DNA of 64,000 nucleotides from Capitella teleta. Lineage: Eukaryota; Annelida; Polychaeta; Capitellidae. The DNA lies in assembly GCA_000328365.1 (NCBI GenBank), contig KB309374.1, positions 197,285 through 261,284 on the forward strand, read 5' to 3'. The notes under the pieces were generated by a model, which made no database searches, was not told where the DNA came from, and saw nothing but the letters and a program-made list of their open reading frames with translations. Of this stretch, positions 1 through 14,756 are shown in pieces. A program made the position numbers and the translations under genes. Positions within the stretch are counted from its first letter, which is position 1; every line of letters starts with the position of its first letter.

Positions 1-2433
<2,433 letters not shown>

Positions 2434-5400
2434 TTTTGCTGTTTTCTCAGTTTTTCCTCTCAAATAAATAGAAAACGAGCACACAACGCTTCGACGGAAG
2501 CGAGATTAAATTCCTGGCAGCCGCAGAAAACCGCAGAATAGGCAGAAGCTGCAATCCTCCTTGCCGCGTAAATTAGGTGACCATGACAATTAGGTCAAGT
2601 TTAGCGGCCATTGCTGATGAGTTAATGCGCTGTGGGTATCAACTGAAAGCTCCAATCATTAACAGTGTAATTTGTAAATTGCGATAGTTGTCTTTCTCTT
2701 CATCATTTTCGCTATGGAAGCGTCGCTGTGTACTGCCAGCTATTATGGTGTCATCAACTTTGCGAGTATTAACAAAAGTACTATTGAACCTACAATCGAA
2801 AATTTCATTTGAATGCATACATTTCCTGATTGAAAGAAATATTCCAATCGTAAGTGATAATACGGCATACATGTATGAGAATATGGGAACATAACTTTCA
2901 TGATGACATCCCATTGATATACTCCATTAAAGATGGCTAAAAAATCATTTTTTCAAGAAAAATAATAATGGGAATATATGAACAATATCTTACATTTTAA
3001 TTACCAAATTTAATGGCAATCATATGATTACTACATTATAACTGAACATTTAATCAAGCCTACTACATGTACCTTTCAATGCAATTCAAAATTAGAAGAT
3101 CCTGTAAAGTGTATACTCGCCTAAGAAATTATACCCACATGGAAGCAAAACGAAATCCCAAGTATCTCACAGGCCAACGTCACCACGTAAGAGGAAATGG
3201 AATACTATATATTTAATATGATGTCCTGGAGATACCTCAAGTACTACTGGAGGTCATTGACCCTGAGCCGCCTAGATGGGCGGGATGTTTGGCCCATAGA
3301 TGACCCTAGATGGGAAAAGGCCTTCAATTATCATGATGTGGGCGGCGCTTAACTCACAAGGTCGCCATATTGGTTATTTGACCAGTGTGAAGTGACTTTT
3401 TTTGCGATGGCAACGACGAAACAAAATCAAATCCAGGAGGATTATATTGTTGCATATATAATTAACTGCAACAGTAATTCACGGACAACAATTGATACTA
3501 GAACAGGAGAGAAAATGTGTTTTCATGTACTATATTCCCCAAGGATCATGAAACGTAGTTCCCCTCGATCCTCACACGTTGACTCAATGATTCTGCTTGT
3601 ATTGTCCACTGTTTATGTTTGATGTATTACTTAGCTGTTTATTACGTATGGACACAAATATAAATAAACATATATATGAATACTATGCAATAAATCAGAT
3701 AGTAATTGTATAATTAATTTGTCAACTCAGCATTTGAGATTCCACTCGCTGTTATGACAATGCCAGACGAGTTTGTCAGCCAATATAACTGAGTCTGTCA
3801 GTCAAGTTTACTATAAAAGTGTCGAGCTCTACATCCACACAAATAAAAATTTAAATGTTTAAATACTAGCTTTCCTTTTGAGCTTGAAGACCTGACTTCA
3901 TGCAGAAATGGATCATCGACTCCAGAAGACGAGAACTGACCCTGGCAATATTGGTTCCAGGAGCCTATAAATGTCACACAGTGGCCACGCTTGCTGAAAT
4001 ACAAAATCCAAGAAGGCGGATCCACCCATAACACACTTTTGAGAACATCATGAAGGACATGGAAATTATGATGTCACACATCTGTTTTCCCATCTGGTCT
4101 TTTTAATTTGTGGTTTAGCCTGAATGCGCAACATGATCTAATTTTTTCTAGGCAGACATCACTTCCAAACATAGTGTATATCAGTTTATATTTTTTTTTA
4201 CAACATCTATCAAGAAAGTTGGTTTTTTCTCATTAGAAGTTTGGAGTAGATTTGAAGCATCCTTTGTTGATTTCCATCCATTGTTTTCTGCCTAGTGCGC
4301 CTACACAAAACCCTTTGTTCTTTGATGAAAAATGGATGAAGGAAAAAAATCCACATGATGATGTGACGTACATTATTAAATATATTTTGCTAAAAAAGTG
4401 GTGTTGTACAATAGCCACCAAAGTTAATCAAGTATAAATGGATAACTTATAACAATTTTGTCATAACGTCCTCCATTAACAACCATTTTAAACCATTAAC
4501 AAGACATTACTAGAAGCCAAAATTCGTCATAATCTCGAAACTTAACTTGGTTTGGTCAGAATATGATGACAAAAAATGACTTATGAGCGATTTTATGCAC
4601 ACAATAGCATGTTTAGGGCACTCTTTCTGTATGTCATCAGGTGTGTTGCCATGGTAATAGAGTGTCTTTCAGAGCTACTTCGTTTTTAACTTCATTTTTC
4701 TCAGCTTTCGAATTCTTGACAGTTCACCACTTTCACTGGTGCTAATGGCTGTAACTTTGCCAGATTTAGAGAGAGTGGATTTTTTTAGGACATCAGTGTG
4801 TTAGAAATTGACTTTGTTACAACGCAGAATAGAGTAGTCAATTTTTTTATTCATGCCATAAGCGACTCATTTTGGTTTGCGGCGTCATATATGTCACCCG
4901 TTGTGATGTAATCAGTTCAAAGTCGCACTGAGCATAAGAGCCATATAGGGATAAAATCACCCAATGTGAAAATATTTTAATTCTTGGGTTTTACTGTATT
5001 CATATAAATTAATATCCTAACTTGAAAATGCAGTCTCAGTGTGACGCTGTGGGCATTGCTATTGCTGTTCACGGCAACCAAGATGTTTAAGAAGAGAAAG
5101 AAAAAAAAACATATGTGCTTTTTGCTACAACTACACAGAGGACAAGAAGTGCTCATTTTTTCGCTTCTTAAAAGAACCCTTTCTTTTGCCGGATCTAAAT
5201 CAAAAGAGAAATAGAAAAGTCATAACAGATTAAACTGAACCTGTAATTTTCCTATTTATTATTATTTTTTAATTAACTTTTTCATTACATACTCGTGCAT
5301 GTTATTTTTGTATGTTTGTATGTTCTTTCTATATCTCATATGTTTCATATTATATATAGAAACTTCAAACTGGTTTCTGTAATTCTTCTTCTTGAATAAA

Positions 5401-6057
5401 AAAGGTTCATTGGCTGCACTTCAGGTGTTTTCTTGACCAGATATGGTGATCACTATTCAGGGTTTTAAACCCGTCATTCAATCAGCCCAGGAGTAAAAAT
5501 ACAGCTGAAAATATACAACAGCATTTAACTGACAATATCTCATTTCTATTTCCTTCCCAGATATATTTCCATCAAGTGTATACAAAGCATACAACGAAGC
5601 AATTCCACGATCCCCGATATAAAGCAATGGCTTCAGCCATTGTGCGTCAGCGTGGAGCCCGGCTTCCCGCCTGGCAGCGCTATCTCTCCTCTAATTTTGC
5701 TATATTGGCACAGTGAGCGTTCTTCACTCGCCTCCAACACTACTGAAAAGAAGCACCGGCACACATCGATGAAAACTCACCCCTATTTTGGTACATCCAT
5801 TTCACTCGATTTCACATGACGTCACTCGGAATTCCCAAGATGGCTCACAATGCGAGGTGAGTGAAAATGAATTCACAGTATTTGCTGAATTTGACTAAAT
5901 GATATGTTACTATAAATAACAGTCAATGAGATACCACCTGTCATGGATGTGTACCTGTGTCATTATATATATGATCAGTGAACCAATGAATAAGCGTTCT
6001 TGGCCTCCAAATTCTTTGTTATTATAATATTATCTACTTTCCGTCATTATTGAGAAG
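2434..6057. other. AT-rich intergenic region upstream of CDC5L
   Basis: No gene is recognised. The CDC5L promoter should lie just right of 2433, but I see no clear TATA box. Short open frames (for example 3392-3622) show no recognisable protein. The stretch around 3240-3400 is more GC-rich and repeat-like (several GATGACCC and GATGGG units) and could be an old repeat. A weak zinc-finger-like trace at 5108-5233 is listed separately. Confidence 0.6.
5108..5233 (+). pseudogene. Possible THAP-type zinc-finger remnant
   Basis: One frame reads a C-x2-C pair followed by YNYTEDKKCSFFRFLKEP and ends in a stop at 5231-5233. The spacing and the FFRF motif recall the first half of a THAP domain, as found in P-element-like transposases and host THAP proteins. 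The tryptophan, second cysteine and CxxH that should follow are not seen in this frame. It could be chance; I offer it only as a trace. Confidence 0.18.
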
Positions 6058-8198
6058 ATGAACGAGACCAACAGGAAGATAATGCAAGATCTGGGCAGAG
6101 GGGCAGAAAGAAATAGGAACATGTTTAGGGAACTCAAGAATTGGATGAACAAAGGTAAAGGGAAGGAAGAGTTAGTAGAATTTTTCACAGAGGAAGGGGA
6201 GGCTATTATGAATGAAGATGAGATCGTAGCGGAGATAGAGAAAGTATGGGGTAAGTTGTTGAATACATCAGGTGAGGCTGTGCTAGGGGTAGAGAAAGAA
6301 AGGTTTGAAATGGTAGGTGGGGACAGAGAAATAACACGGGAGGAACTGGAGAAGGCATGGAGCAAGATTAAGAGAGGAAAGGCGATGGATGAATCTGGTG
6401 TGTGTAGAGAATATCTGAGGGCTTTAACGGAAGAAGCAAAGGGAAGGGTATTTAGAGGGTTCAATGAAATTTTGAGTGGGGCAGTTATTCCAGAAGACTG
6501 GAGGGCGAGTAGGTTAACTCTACTACGCAAGGGGGGGGGGGGCAAGAGGGATTTCAGGAATTACAGACCAGTTGCCATAAGCGCTGCTCTGTATAAGGTC
6601 TTTATGACGATAGTTAGAGGAAGGATGCAGAGATGGGTTAAGGAAAAAGGGATTTTGGATGATGTGCAAGGTGGTTTTAGGCCGGGGAGGAGAACAGATG
6701 ACAATTTGTTTGTGGTGGATAGGATGTTGGAGATGTGTGAAGAGAGAGGAGAGGAGATGTTGGCTGGGTGTGTCGACTTAGAGAAGGCTTACGATCGTGT
6801 AAACAGGGACAAGTTGTTTGAAATGTTGGAAAAATTAGGGATTAGCCCAAGGTTATTGAGAGTTTTAAGGGAGGTATATACCAACAACAAGATCAGGTTT
6901 GTGTTAGGGAAGTATGAAAGTGGATGGATGAAGTGTGAAAGTGGTGTGAGACAGGGATGTCCTCTATCTCCCATGTTATTCAATATATACATGAGAGATA
7001 TTGGAGAGGCAGTGAAAGAACATGTGTGTGGGATGAGATACCAGGTGGAGGGACAGGGTAGGGAAATGACAATGGAACTGTTAGGGGGATTGCCTTATGC
7101 GGATGACTTGGTGGTGTTTTCAGGGACAAGGGAGGGAATGGAAAATATTATGGGAGACGTGTTAAGGGTAATGGCGGAGTATGGGATGAAGATTAATGAA
7201 GGGAAATCTATGGTAGTGGGTATGAATGGGAGATATTTGAACAGAACTTGGGAGGTGAGAGGGAAAAGAGTAAGAGAAAAGACAGAACCAAAGTATTTGG
7301 GCGTTAAACTGATAGGTGGTGAAGAGTGTGGGATCAACTCAGTAGAAGAAAATGTAAAAAAGGTTGCATCAGTAATTGGGATGGCTAAATTTGCAGCAAA
7401 AAGATCAGGGAGTAGGTTTGTGGTGGGAAGAGAAGCATGGAAGAGTTTGATTGTAAGTAGAGTGATGTATGCTTCAGGTGCATTTGTGTGGAATGAGAAT
7501 GTACAAAAGAATGTGGAGAGAATGCAGAATGAGTATAGTCGGTGGTTGTGGAGATTGGAGAAGACTAAGGAATGTGGCAGTACACGGAGAGTCAGGATGG
7601 AGTTCGTTTTGGGAGAGAGAGGTAAAGGCAAAGGTAGCGTTTGTGGTGAGAGTGTTGGAGGAGGATAGGCTGGTTGCAAGAGTGGGGAGAGCGTGTTTGA
7701 TGGAGATAGGGGTGAGGTCGAAGTGGTGGAAGAAGATTGGCAAGATGACGGAGGAGTTAGGTGTGGATGTATTGTCGAATTTGGTATGGCTGCAAAGAAT
7801 GAGTGCGATTGGTGTGGCAGAGATGGGAATTTGTGAAGATGAGCGAAAGAGAATGAGGAAAGTTGAATTAGAGAGGAGGGTACAAGAGGTAGGAAGAATG
7901 AGATGGGAAGAACAGTTACAGAGGAATGAAAGGACTAGGAGGTATGCACAAGAGAAAGGAGAGATGAAGTTAGAGCCGTATGCAGATGAACAAGAAGGGG
8001 CAGGAGTGAGGTTGATGATGAGAGGTGATTGTTTGCCAGTGAGAATGAATGAGTGTGTACGATGGAAGTATGGAGAGGATGAGAGGAGATGTACATGTGG
8101 AGAGGAAGAGACTGAAAGGCATGTGCTGTTTGAATTTGTTTTGTATGAGAGGTTGAGAGAAGAGTGGTTGAGGAGATGGAGAGAGGAGAGGGGAGAGG

Positions 8199-8461
8199 NN
8201 NNNNNNNNNNNNNNNNNNNNNNNNNNNNNNNNNNNNNNNNNNNNNNNNNNNNNNNNNNNNNNNNNNNNNNNNNNNNNNNNNNNNNNNNNNNNNNNNNNNN
8301 NNNNNNNNNNNNNNNNNNNNNNNNNNNNNNNNNNNNNNNNNNNNNNNNNNNNNNNNNNNNNNNNNNNNNNNNNNNNNNNNNNNNNNNNNNNNNNNNNNNN
8401 NNNNNNNNNNNNNNNNNNNNNNNNNNNNNNNNNNNNNNNNNNNNNNNNNNNNNNNNNNNNN
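8199..8461. other. Assembly gap (263 N)
   Basis: Unsequenced run inside the LINE. It removes the end of the ORF2 tail and the start of the 3' UTR. Open frames reported across it are not real. Confidence 0.99.
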
Positions 8462-8708
8462 TTTTTTTCTTTATGTGTTTCTCTTTTTATCTTTATTCTT
8501 TATTTATCTATTCATTTATTTATTTATCTGTTCATTTGTTATCATTTTGTTCTGTTGTTTTGGGGAAGGGGGGAGGGAAGTAGGGCTTATTATTTGGTTG
8601 GTTATTCCAGTTTAGTTTTATTTCAGTTATTACTGTATTATTTATGAGGTTATATTTTTTAGAAATAGAAGATATAAATAAAGAGAAACTCGAACGTCAG
8701 ATTGTAAC

Positions 8709-8763
8709 AGTGCCGAAAGAAAGGCACTTTAATCCAATCAACCTGAACCTGAACCTGAACCTG
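8709..8763 (+). repeat. LINE 3' terminus: hairpin plus (AACCTG)4
   Basis: AGTGCC (8709-8714) pairs with GGCACT (8723-8728) around the loop GAAAGAAA. Twelve bases later come four exact AACCTG units (8740-8763). A small stem-loop followed by a short tandem repeat is a known type of 3' end in several LINE clades. It probably marks where reverse transcription starts and where this copy ends. Confidence 0.75.
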
Positions 8764-9169
8764 CGACTGCAGAAAAATCTGACGTTGTTTATTTACTTTG
8801 TTTCAGCTTTTGTTCCGATTTATTTGGATTATATTATTTCATCGTGTCGTCATTGTATTCAATTTGATTCCTCCTATTTTCAACCAAAGGTGATAACGAA
8901 ATCATAAAAATATTTTGCAAGGCTTGTTCAACCATTTGCAGCTTCAACTTATTGTTTAAGTCTCTAAATCATTCAATTATCGCCCACTGTCACACCCTTC
9001 CATAAGCTCCAACACGCGTCGCTAGTGATCACGATAATCATGATAATGATTTAACATTTAACATTAAAATCATCATAGTATTGCAGTTGGAGGTGTGTGG
9101 CAATGGGCACACTTAATTTATTAATTTTAATTAATTCACAATTAATTCCACAGAGCTGAGTGTAAATTA

Positions 9170-9188
9170 CACTGTCACTGTGACAGTG
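9170..9188. repeat. Inverted repeat with 9-bp arms
   Basis: CACTGTCAC and GTGACAGTG are separated by a single T. The next 50 bases are built from further GTGACTG/CAGTGACTC-like words, so this is a locally repetitive patch. Confidence 0.7.
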
Positions 9189-9671
9189 ACTCAGTGACTG
9201 TGTGACTGTCGACAGTGTCGTGACTGTGGCAATAATTTACTAAGATGATTAATCAATTCATTGAATGATTGATTAATTGTGACCTTGGCCTGTGATTTAA
9301 TGATGATGCCATTTCTTAGTTTTGAGACTGAGACTGCATGTTACTAGTAATTGACTAATTCTAATGCTGAAGTTATAACTATTATAATTATAGACCTACC
9401 TTTCATTCAAATTGACGTATTAAGTTATTTAGGGCTGAACCTTGGAAAAGGTAAAAGAACAAAAGTTGGCCCAGGTCTCATCTGTTTAGTTGTGGATGTT
9501 GACAGTAGGGTAGTAGTAGCGTTAACAGTAGTGTTTAATTGAATGACTTATCTAACATACGTACACAGCTGTTATACAAACACGGAAATGCAGACATTGT
9601 TTCTAAGGTTACTCTCATGGTGCAAAGTGGGATTGATGTTAGCTGGTTAGAATGACTCATCTTGAATCTTT

Positions 9672-11489
9672 TACAGTAAAATCTGTCTATAACGACCACT
9701 CTGGGGACCGATTTCAAACGATCGCCTTAGACAGGTGGTCGCTGAATACAGGGTGTATCTTGAACCGGCTCATAACCGTGCATTATGATAATGAACCTGT
9801 GAAAAAGGTCATAATGCTTCCACATACTTGTATACTAGTGCATGTGCATGTACAAATGTATTACACATAAAACGAAGTAATGTATTGTGCAGGAATGTAC
9901 ATAATTGTATACTACAGTAAAATCTCGATGTGTCGAAGTTTGTGGGGTAAGCTCAAATACTATTCCTTAGGGATACTTTGACGGACAGATTGAGGTCGTT
10001 ATGATATGACCATTATGATTTCAAACCGTGTTGACGATATACGTTATACACTTATAAACTATGAGGAACTATATGGTTTTGTGACAGAAACTTTTAATTT
10101 ACAAATATAAATAAAAAAGGAATGTCAAAAGGTGAAAAAAAAAAAAGATTTCACAGAAAGTTGTTGTAGCTTTTAAGGTCTCAAGTGTCTTCACATCGAG
10201 CTTGCGTTTTGTAGCCATAACAATGCTGATGAACTAATGATGCTAAAGACTGGTGGTCACTAGATTTATACTGTTTCTTGTGGAACACAAACACCCTAAA
10301 CAAACATCTTTGATATTATTGTTGCGTGCTTTGATATTAAAGCTGTCATAAATTCCATAATAGATCTAAGGCTGGATTTCTTTAATCACCTCTAGCTTCA
10401 AATGCGCGCTGTCTTTTGTCAGCAATTCATTAAAGATTATCACAAGCACACCAACAACAATGCTTTAGTTGAGATCCATGGTCCGCTGATCTTTGGAGTT
10501 AGCCTCGCTTTGGTCGCAGCATAAACAGAGGAGAGATATAGGCTGCCGACTGCTTTTACGGGGGCAGTGATGTTTTGATGTTTGATGGGATAAATTCGAG
10601 AATGAGACGTTCGAGGGATGGATGTTAATTCTAATAGTAAAGTATAGGAAAATCATCAGGACTTAGAGAAAAAGCTTCAACACAGAGAGACTTCGAGGGA
10701 CGGATGTTCGACACAACAAGGTTTTATTGTATTAAACAGGGTATTTAAACGTTAAAACAAGTCCAGAGTTGCTTGCTTTCAAATATGCTTTGGCCATCTC
10801 TGTGCCAAACTTGCATCAAATCGACAATCATGTTGGCTGAGCACTAAGATGATGGAAGGTGTGGGCGGCTTGCTGTTTGCTTACCAACTGGGGCTTCACT
10901 AGAACCACCTTTTGGTGTTAACTGAATTCAATATTTTTGAAAACTTGACTTGCTAAGGCAGCACTCAACAACAATACAACATTGCAATGAGTGCATAATT
11001 GTGCATTAATTGTTACATTAGGAAATTAATAATATTTTAGATTTGATTTGTTAGAAATATACAAGTAATCAGGGAGTGTTAAACTGAGATGATTTATAAT
11101 TATCATGATGATCATTATAATAAAGTATGTGGGAAATACTGTACAAAATGTACATGTATGTTAATAACGTGATAATGAATTAATTAATGTGACCTTCTTG
11201 CATTACTGGACTGAAGCCATGATTACCCGCTTTCACTGAGAAGAGGAAAATCTTTGAAAACTTAAACTGATTTCTCAGAATTGCGATGAAAATTTTGTTT
11301 GCATCAAAGTTGACAGAGATCTACCTTAAAAGAGACAATCAATTAGTGTCCTAGATTGCAACTGACAGAGACAAAACGATTCATTATACTCACTCTGTGA
11401 GGCCTCGTAATTGCTGCGTCGAAGTTTGCTTGTACCCTCGTTAAAGTAGTTACATAACCTGGATAATGGATTCGCGAGGTTTAACTGTA
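9672..11489. mobile_element. Degenerate pogo-like DNA-transposon termini
   Basis: TACAGTAAAATCTGTC at 9672 and TACAGTAAAATCTCG at 9913 point right. The complement of the sequence ending at 11489 starts TACAGTTAAACCTCG and points left. A CAGT-A/T-AAA-C/T-CTCG start flanked by TA is what pogo/Tigger-type elements of the Tc1/mariner superfamily carry. Between them, two GAGGGA-T/C-GGATGTT words occur near 10613 and 10693. There is no transposase frame. These may be one ~1.6-1.8 kb non-autonomous element or several nested fragments. Confidence 0.4.
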
Positions 11490-13263
11490 AACATATTTGA
11501 AGTGGGATCTTTAATCATGTTTGTGGGATCTGTAGATTCAAAGCAACCATTTATCATGAGGTGGCATGGCAGGAGAATTTTGTTTACCAGGGTTTGGAAG
11601 TTATTATTATAGGCAATTAGGCTTCTGAGGTTCTGTCAGCAACTTGTTCTTTAATACTGGGCTGCTGCGTCCCGCATACCACACGGAAAAATAGCTCCCT
11701 GAGTCAGATCATTATTCCGTCTCAATTCTTATTCAAGAATTAACCTGTGAAATGTGAATTGGTTGTGTGAGGCACCACAGTCCAATGCAGGGAAAGCTCA
11801 TTTCTCTCTTTGAAGGTACAGTAGCATGCAAAATATTGCAGATTATAAACTCATAACTGGCATCCGTGTTTCAATTACATGTAATAACAAAAGCCCAAAT
11901 TAAGTGCAATTAGGTCGCCGAGTGCTCATACTCCCGATTGACTATATCTGTCAACTGAGATACACATTCCTCTTCTTATACGCGCAGTCAGGCGGAACCA
12001 TCTTCTCATCATCTGAGAAATTGTTTTGTAAATTTGTAGGAATTATTTTACAGTAGGAGTAGCCTGGCTTCCTTGCTTTCCACTGTAAACACGTTTCTTT
12101 AATCAGTGGGAACCACCGCAGCCAACCTGAGGGTCTTAAGCACAGGTAAACTCAGCCACCTTCGCTGCAACTGAGTCGTAATCGAATTAGAACCAGTTCC
12201 CTCTTGCAGAACGAGCGAATTGAACACGCTGGATTACTGAACATAGCTGTAGCACAGAGAGTAATTGAATTACAGTGCAGCTGCGGTATGTTATGGTGGA
12301 TATGGTTTGTATATATACGCGTGGGATTCTATTATTCTATGTGACTTGCAGCACTCTGAATGTTGTACAGGGGCTGCTTGTTAATTAACGTATAATTGCG
12401 GATGTGAAACACTGATGTTTCATCCTTGGCCTCATTTGGGTCCTGATAAGCGAGAGCCACTGTTACAAGGACAGTCTCAATATAAAATGGCCATAGAGCT
12501 GTGTTGAAGAGAGAAAAATATGCTTCTGTTTCTTTATTGACTTCAACCTACATTAACTTTTGGCTTTTCTTTTTTTATTTACAGCGCCTGGATTTTATAA
12601 TTTGTGTTGTGTGTGGATTTACGTTCATCTGTTTGTGACGTTTAGTTGGATTATTCTGTCAGCTGCGTGAAAAAGAAAAAAAAAAGAGTGAAACGTAATG
12701 AAAAAGAAAAAGTAAAAGAAGAAGAAATTAAGAGAAAAATGCTATCAACTTTGGTGCTCGAATCTTAAGGTGAGTTGTCATGCATATAATTATATAATTA
12801 TGTTTACTTGCAATTGCTATATGATTACCGAATGTGTCTTCACCTGTTGATATTGATTCACATGCACCAGTTGTAAGGTAACGAGTTTGTAACTGTCAAG
12901 TTATGTAATAAACGCGGACAGCAGCAGGTGAAGGCGGAAAAAAGTGTAAGTTATCAACAGTGGTTTATTGGAACAATCCCTTGTAATAATAATAACCTTC
13001 TTGTCTTCTTCATATACAGCGTGATAATTCACCCTTGTGGTGTCTTCATGATCCTTGTGTAGGATTATTTATTTATTAACGTAGCATTATTAATTAATAT
13101 TATTAGTAGTATTATTAATTAATTAATTATATTAACCTGTTACGTAACAGTTCATTGTAAGGATTGATCTCCAAGTTTTCGTGCAGCTGCACTGCACTTG
13201 GAGAGGAAATACTGCGTTAATTCATTATGATCGTCTAGACGGTGAAACTCCTCTTATTCAAGC

Positions 13264-13684
13264 ATGGCGAAAGAAACGGCGGAGTTATTCGCTGCACAGA
13301 TGTGTGATGCACTTGGTATTGTATGCGGAATACTCGAGGTATGCAGTTGCTTTGAAATATCGATGCTGTTAACTATGGTGATCATAACGCACCTTCAGTG
13401 CGTTATGATTGTAGTACAACCGCCGCTGGCAAACTTTCGGATTTTTATTATTTTTATTACACGTGTAAATCGCTGATATACCGCTACCTGCACGGGATTG
13501 AGCCATAAATTGACTTAAAGGCGATTTCGTTCATTATATCATGCATTTAAATATTAGGTTTTTTTTTCTAATTGAAGCCCAGGGGATGTCGGTCCCGATG
13601 GAGCTAGGGACGCCCTCTGACGATACCTACTACGTCGAACAAGACGCCTTCATTGGCGTGGTGCGGGAGAGAGCACGTGGGTAG
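13264..13684 (+). CDS. Unrecognised coding-like exon pair (about 58 residues if complete)
   Basis: Exon 1 (13264-13338) has an ATG in good context and reads MAKETAELFAAQMCDALGIV onward, ending GAG before a strong GTATGC donor in phase 0. After a T-rich tract, an acceptor at 13581-13582 opens a frame (13583-13684) containing MSVPMELGTPSDDTYYVEQ and ending in TAG. Spliced together they give a small acidic protein that I do not recognise. Alternatively, a GTGGGT donor after 13676 would leave phase 1, which would fit dystrophin exon 2; on that reading these are upstream dystrophin leader exons. Residue choice looks protein-like, but no family supports it. Confidence 0.35.
13381..13409. repeat. 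Perfect inverted pair of the 12-mer ATCATAACGCAC
   Basis: ATCATAACGCAC (13381-13392), five bases, then GTGCGTTATGAT (13398-13409). This is the clearest instance of a motif scattered through the dystrophin locus; see the findings. Confidence 0.9.
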
Positions 13685-14701
13685 CTTCTTGATTAACTAG
13701 TCATTTGTTCTGCGCTTTTGTTTTTGCCTTTTGAATGATAATAACATTAACTTCATTCAGACTCAGCTGTGTTTTGTTGTCTGAATGTGAACATGTATTC
13801 CCTTGGTTAATCGTGTTTGCTTCTCACTCTAAATAATAGCACATCCATCAATTCTATTTGCCTGCATAGTATATCATTATAAATCGTGATATATGTACAT
13901 GGTATATTATGAACGTTCGGTATATCGAAGTGTCGAAATAACGAGTGTCACAGGGACTGGTTTTGATTCCTGCATCGCTATGAAAGGGGCGCAGGGTGAG
14001 GATCTATTTACCCAAATATTAGCCCACGAGGGAATGCTTTCAAAGAAGGGTCGAGGGATATCCATATCCTATGTGGACTTAGTTTCCTCAAATGTTCTCC
14101 ATTTTCAAGCGAATCCCGTGCTCTTGGGGTAATTGTCCTATGAGTGCCCAGAGCGTAATGCTGCACGTTGAGCGATTAACAGCGCCGTCTGCAGCCAGCA
14201 GCCAGATCACATGCAAGCAGCAGAACGCAGCAGTCAGCACGGGGCTCCCTGCATCTCGCCTCCTCCTCCTCTTCCTCCTCTTTCTCCTCATCCCAACGGC
14301 TTCCTTCAGCTGTTGCCTGCAACCATTCTCCTTCGGCCCCATTATAAACTTAGCAGGTCGAGAAGTTGAAAACAAATCCTCTACGTATACAGAAGAAGAA
14401 GGCGGCGAAGAGCTGTGGATATGACGTCGTCTTCTGTGGATATACTGTGCTTGAATAAGCGGCGTTTGCGCAGCCTCAGAGGACGTCGCGGTGCTTGATT
14501 CGCCTCGCATCCTGGACTGCATTACGGCAGAGCGGCCTCCGCAGGAAGCCAACAGCAATAAGTTCTTCACCTTGATTCAAGAATCATTCCCAGCTGAGAC
14601 TTTTTCTCCCGTTTTGCTCCTTAAATATTACGCGCTGGAGATTGCGCCTCTTTCGTACACACACGGTGCATTGTCGTCATGGTTACCGTGAAGTGAGGAG
14701 G
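13685..14701. other. Region upstream of dystrophin first exon A
   Basis: Presumed 5' flank and leader of the first dystrophin transcript. It contains a CCTCCT-rich pyrimidine tract near 14258-14290 and CAG-rich GC-rich DNA around 14190-14240. No TATA box is evident. The long minus-strand open frame here (14088-14570) is low-complexity and not believed. Confidence 0.45.
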
Positions 14702-14756
14702 AATGGACGTCGCCATGGAAACCAGTTGCGACGGAGTGCTGTCCGTGGAGGAGAGA
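14702..14756 (+). CDS. DMD: Dystrophin first coding exon A
   Basis: Starts [18 protein letters not shown] and ends in one base (G) before a GTAGTA donor, the phase exon 2 requires, making a GAT codon and reading D-ERED into CH1. Vertebrate full-length dystrophin also has exchangeable first exons ending in this phase. The ATG is the first in this frame and follows a purine-rich GAGGAGGA leader. Confidence 0.65.

Larger units (their letters stand above)
6058..8763 (+). mobile_element. 5'-truncated LINE with reverse transcriptase
   Basis: Non-LTR retrotransposon. The first open frame (6058-7668) carries reverse-transcriptase blocks in order: NYRPVAISAALYKVF, FRPGRRTDDNLFVVD, CVDLEKAYDRVNRD, GVRQGCPLSPMLFNIY and the catalytic LPYADDLVVF (YADD at residues 347-350). 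The coding then moves one frame, near 7605-7620, into a frame that stays open to the assembly gap. That part ends in a C-terminal finger-like tail (CTCGEEETERH) typical of LINE ORF2. The N gap 8199-8461 hides the end of the ORF. No apurinic endonuclease is seen upstream, so the copy is truncated at the 5' end. A run of twelve G at 6531-6542 lies inside the RT frame. The 3' end has a hairpin and an AACCTG repeat. The clade is probably in the CR1/L2/I/RTE range, but I cannot decide. Confidence 0.93.
8764..13263. other. AT-rich intergenic region between LINE and dystrophin locus
   Basis: No gene is recognised. It holds an inverted repeat at 9170-9188 and transposon-like termini at 9672, 9913 and 11489. 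Apart from these I see only AT-rich DNA with short, unsupported open frames. Confidence 0.6.

Noticed and set aside
3392-3622. 76-codon open frame starting MTFFAMATTKQNQ
   Set aside because: Isolated, with no recognisable domain, in AT-rich DNA. Length is within chance.
7095-7679. 194-codon open frame on the minus strand
   Set aside because: Shadow of the LINE reverse-transcriptase frame.
8164-8647. Open frames running through the N gap after the LINE
   Set aside because: They are open only because N was translated as unknown residues; the T-rich sequence after the gap is 3' UTR.
14088-14570. 160-codon open frame on the minus strand upstream of dystrophin
   Set aside because: Composed of a purine-rich complement of CCTCCT repeats (RRKRRKRRRR); no family.
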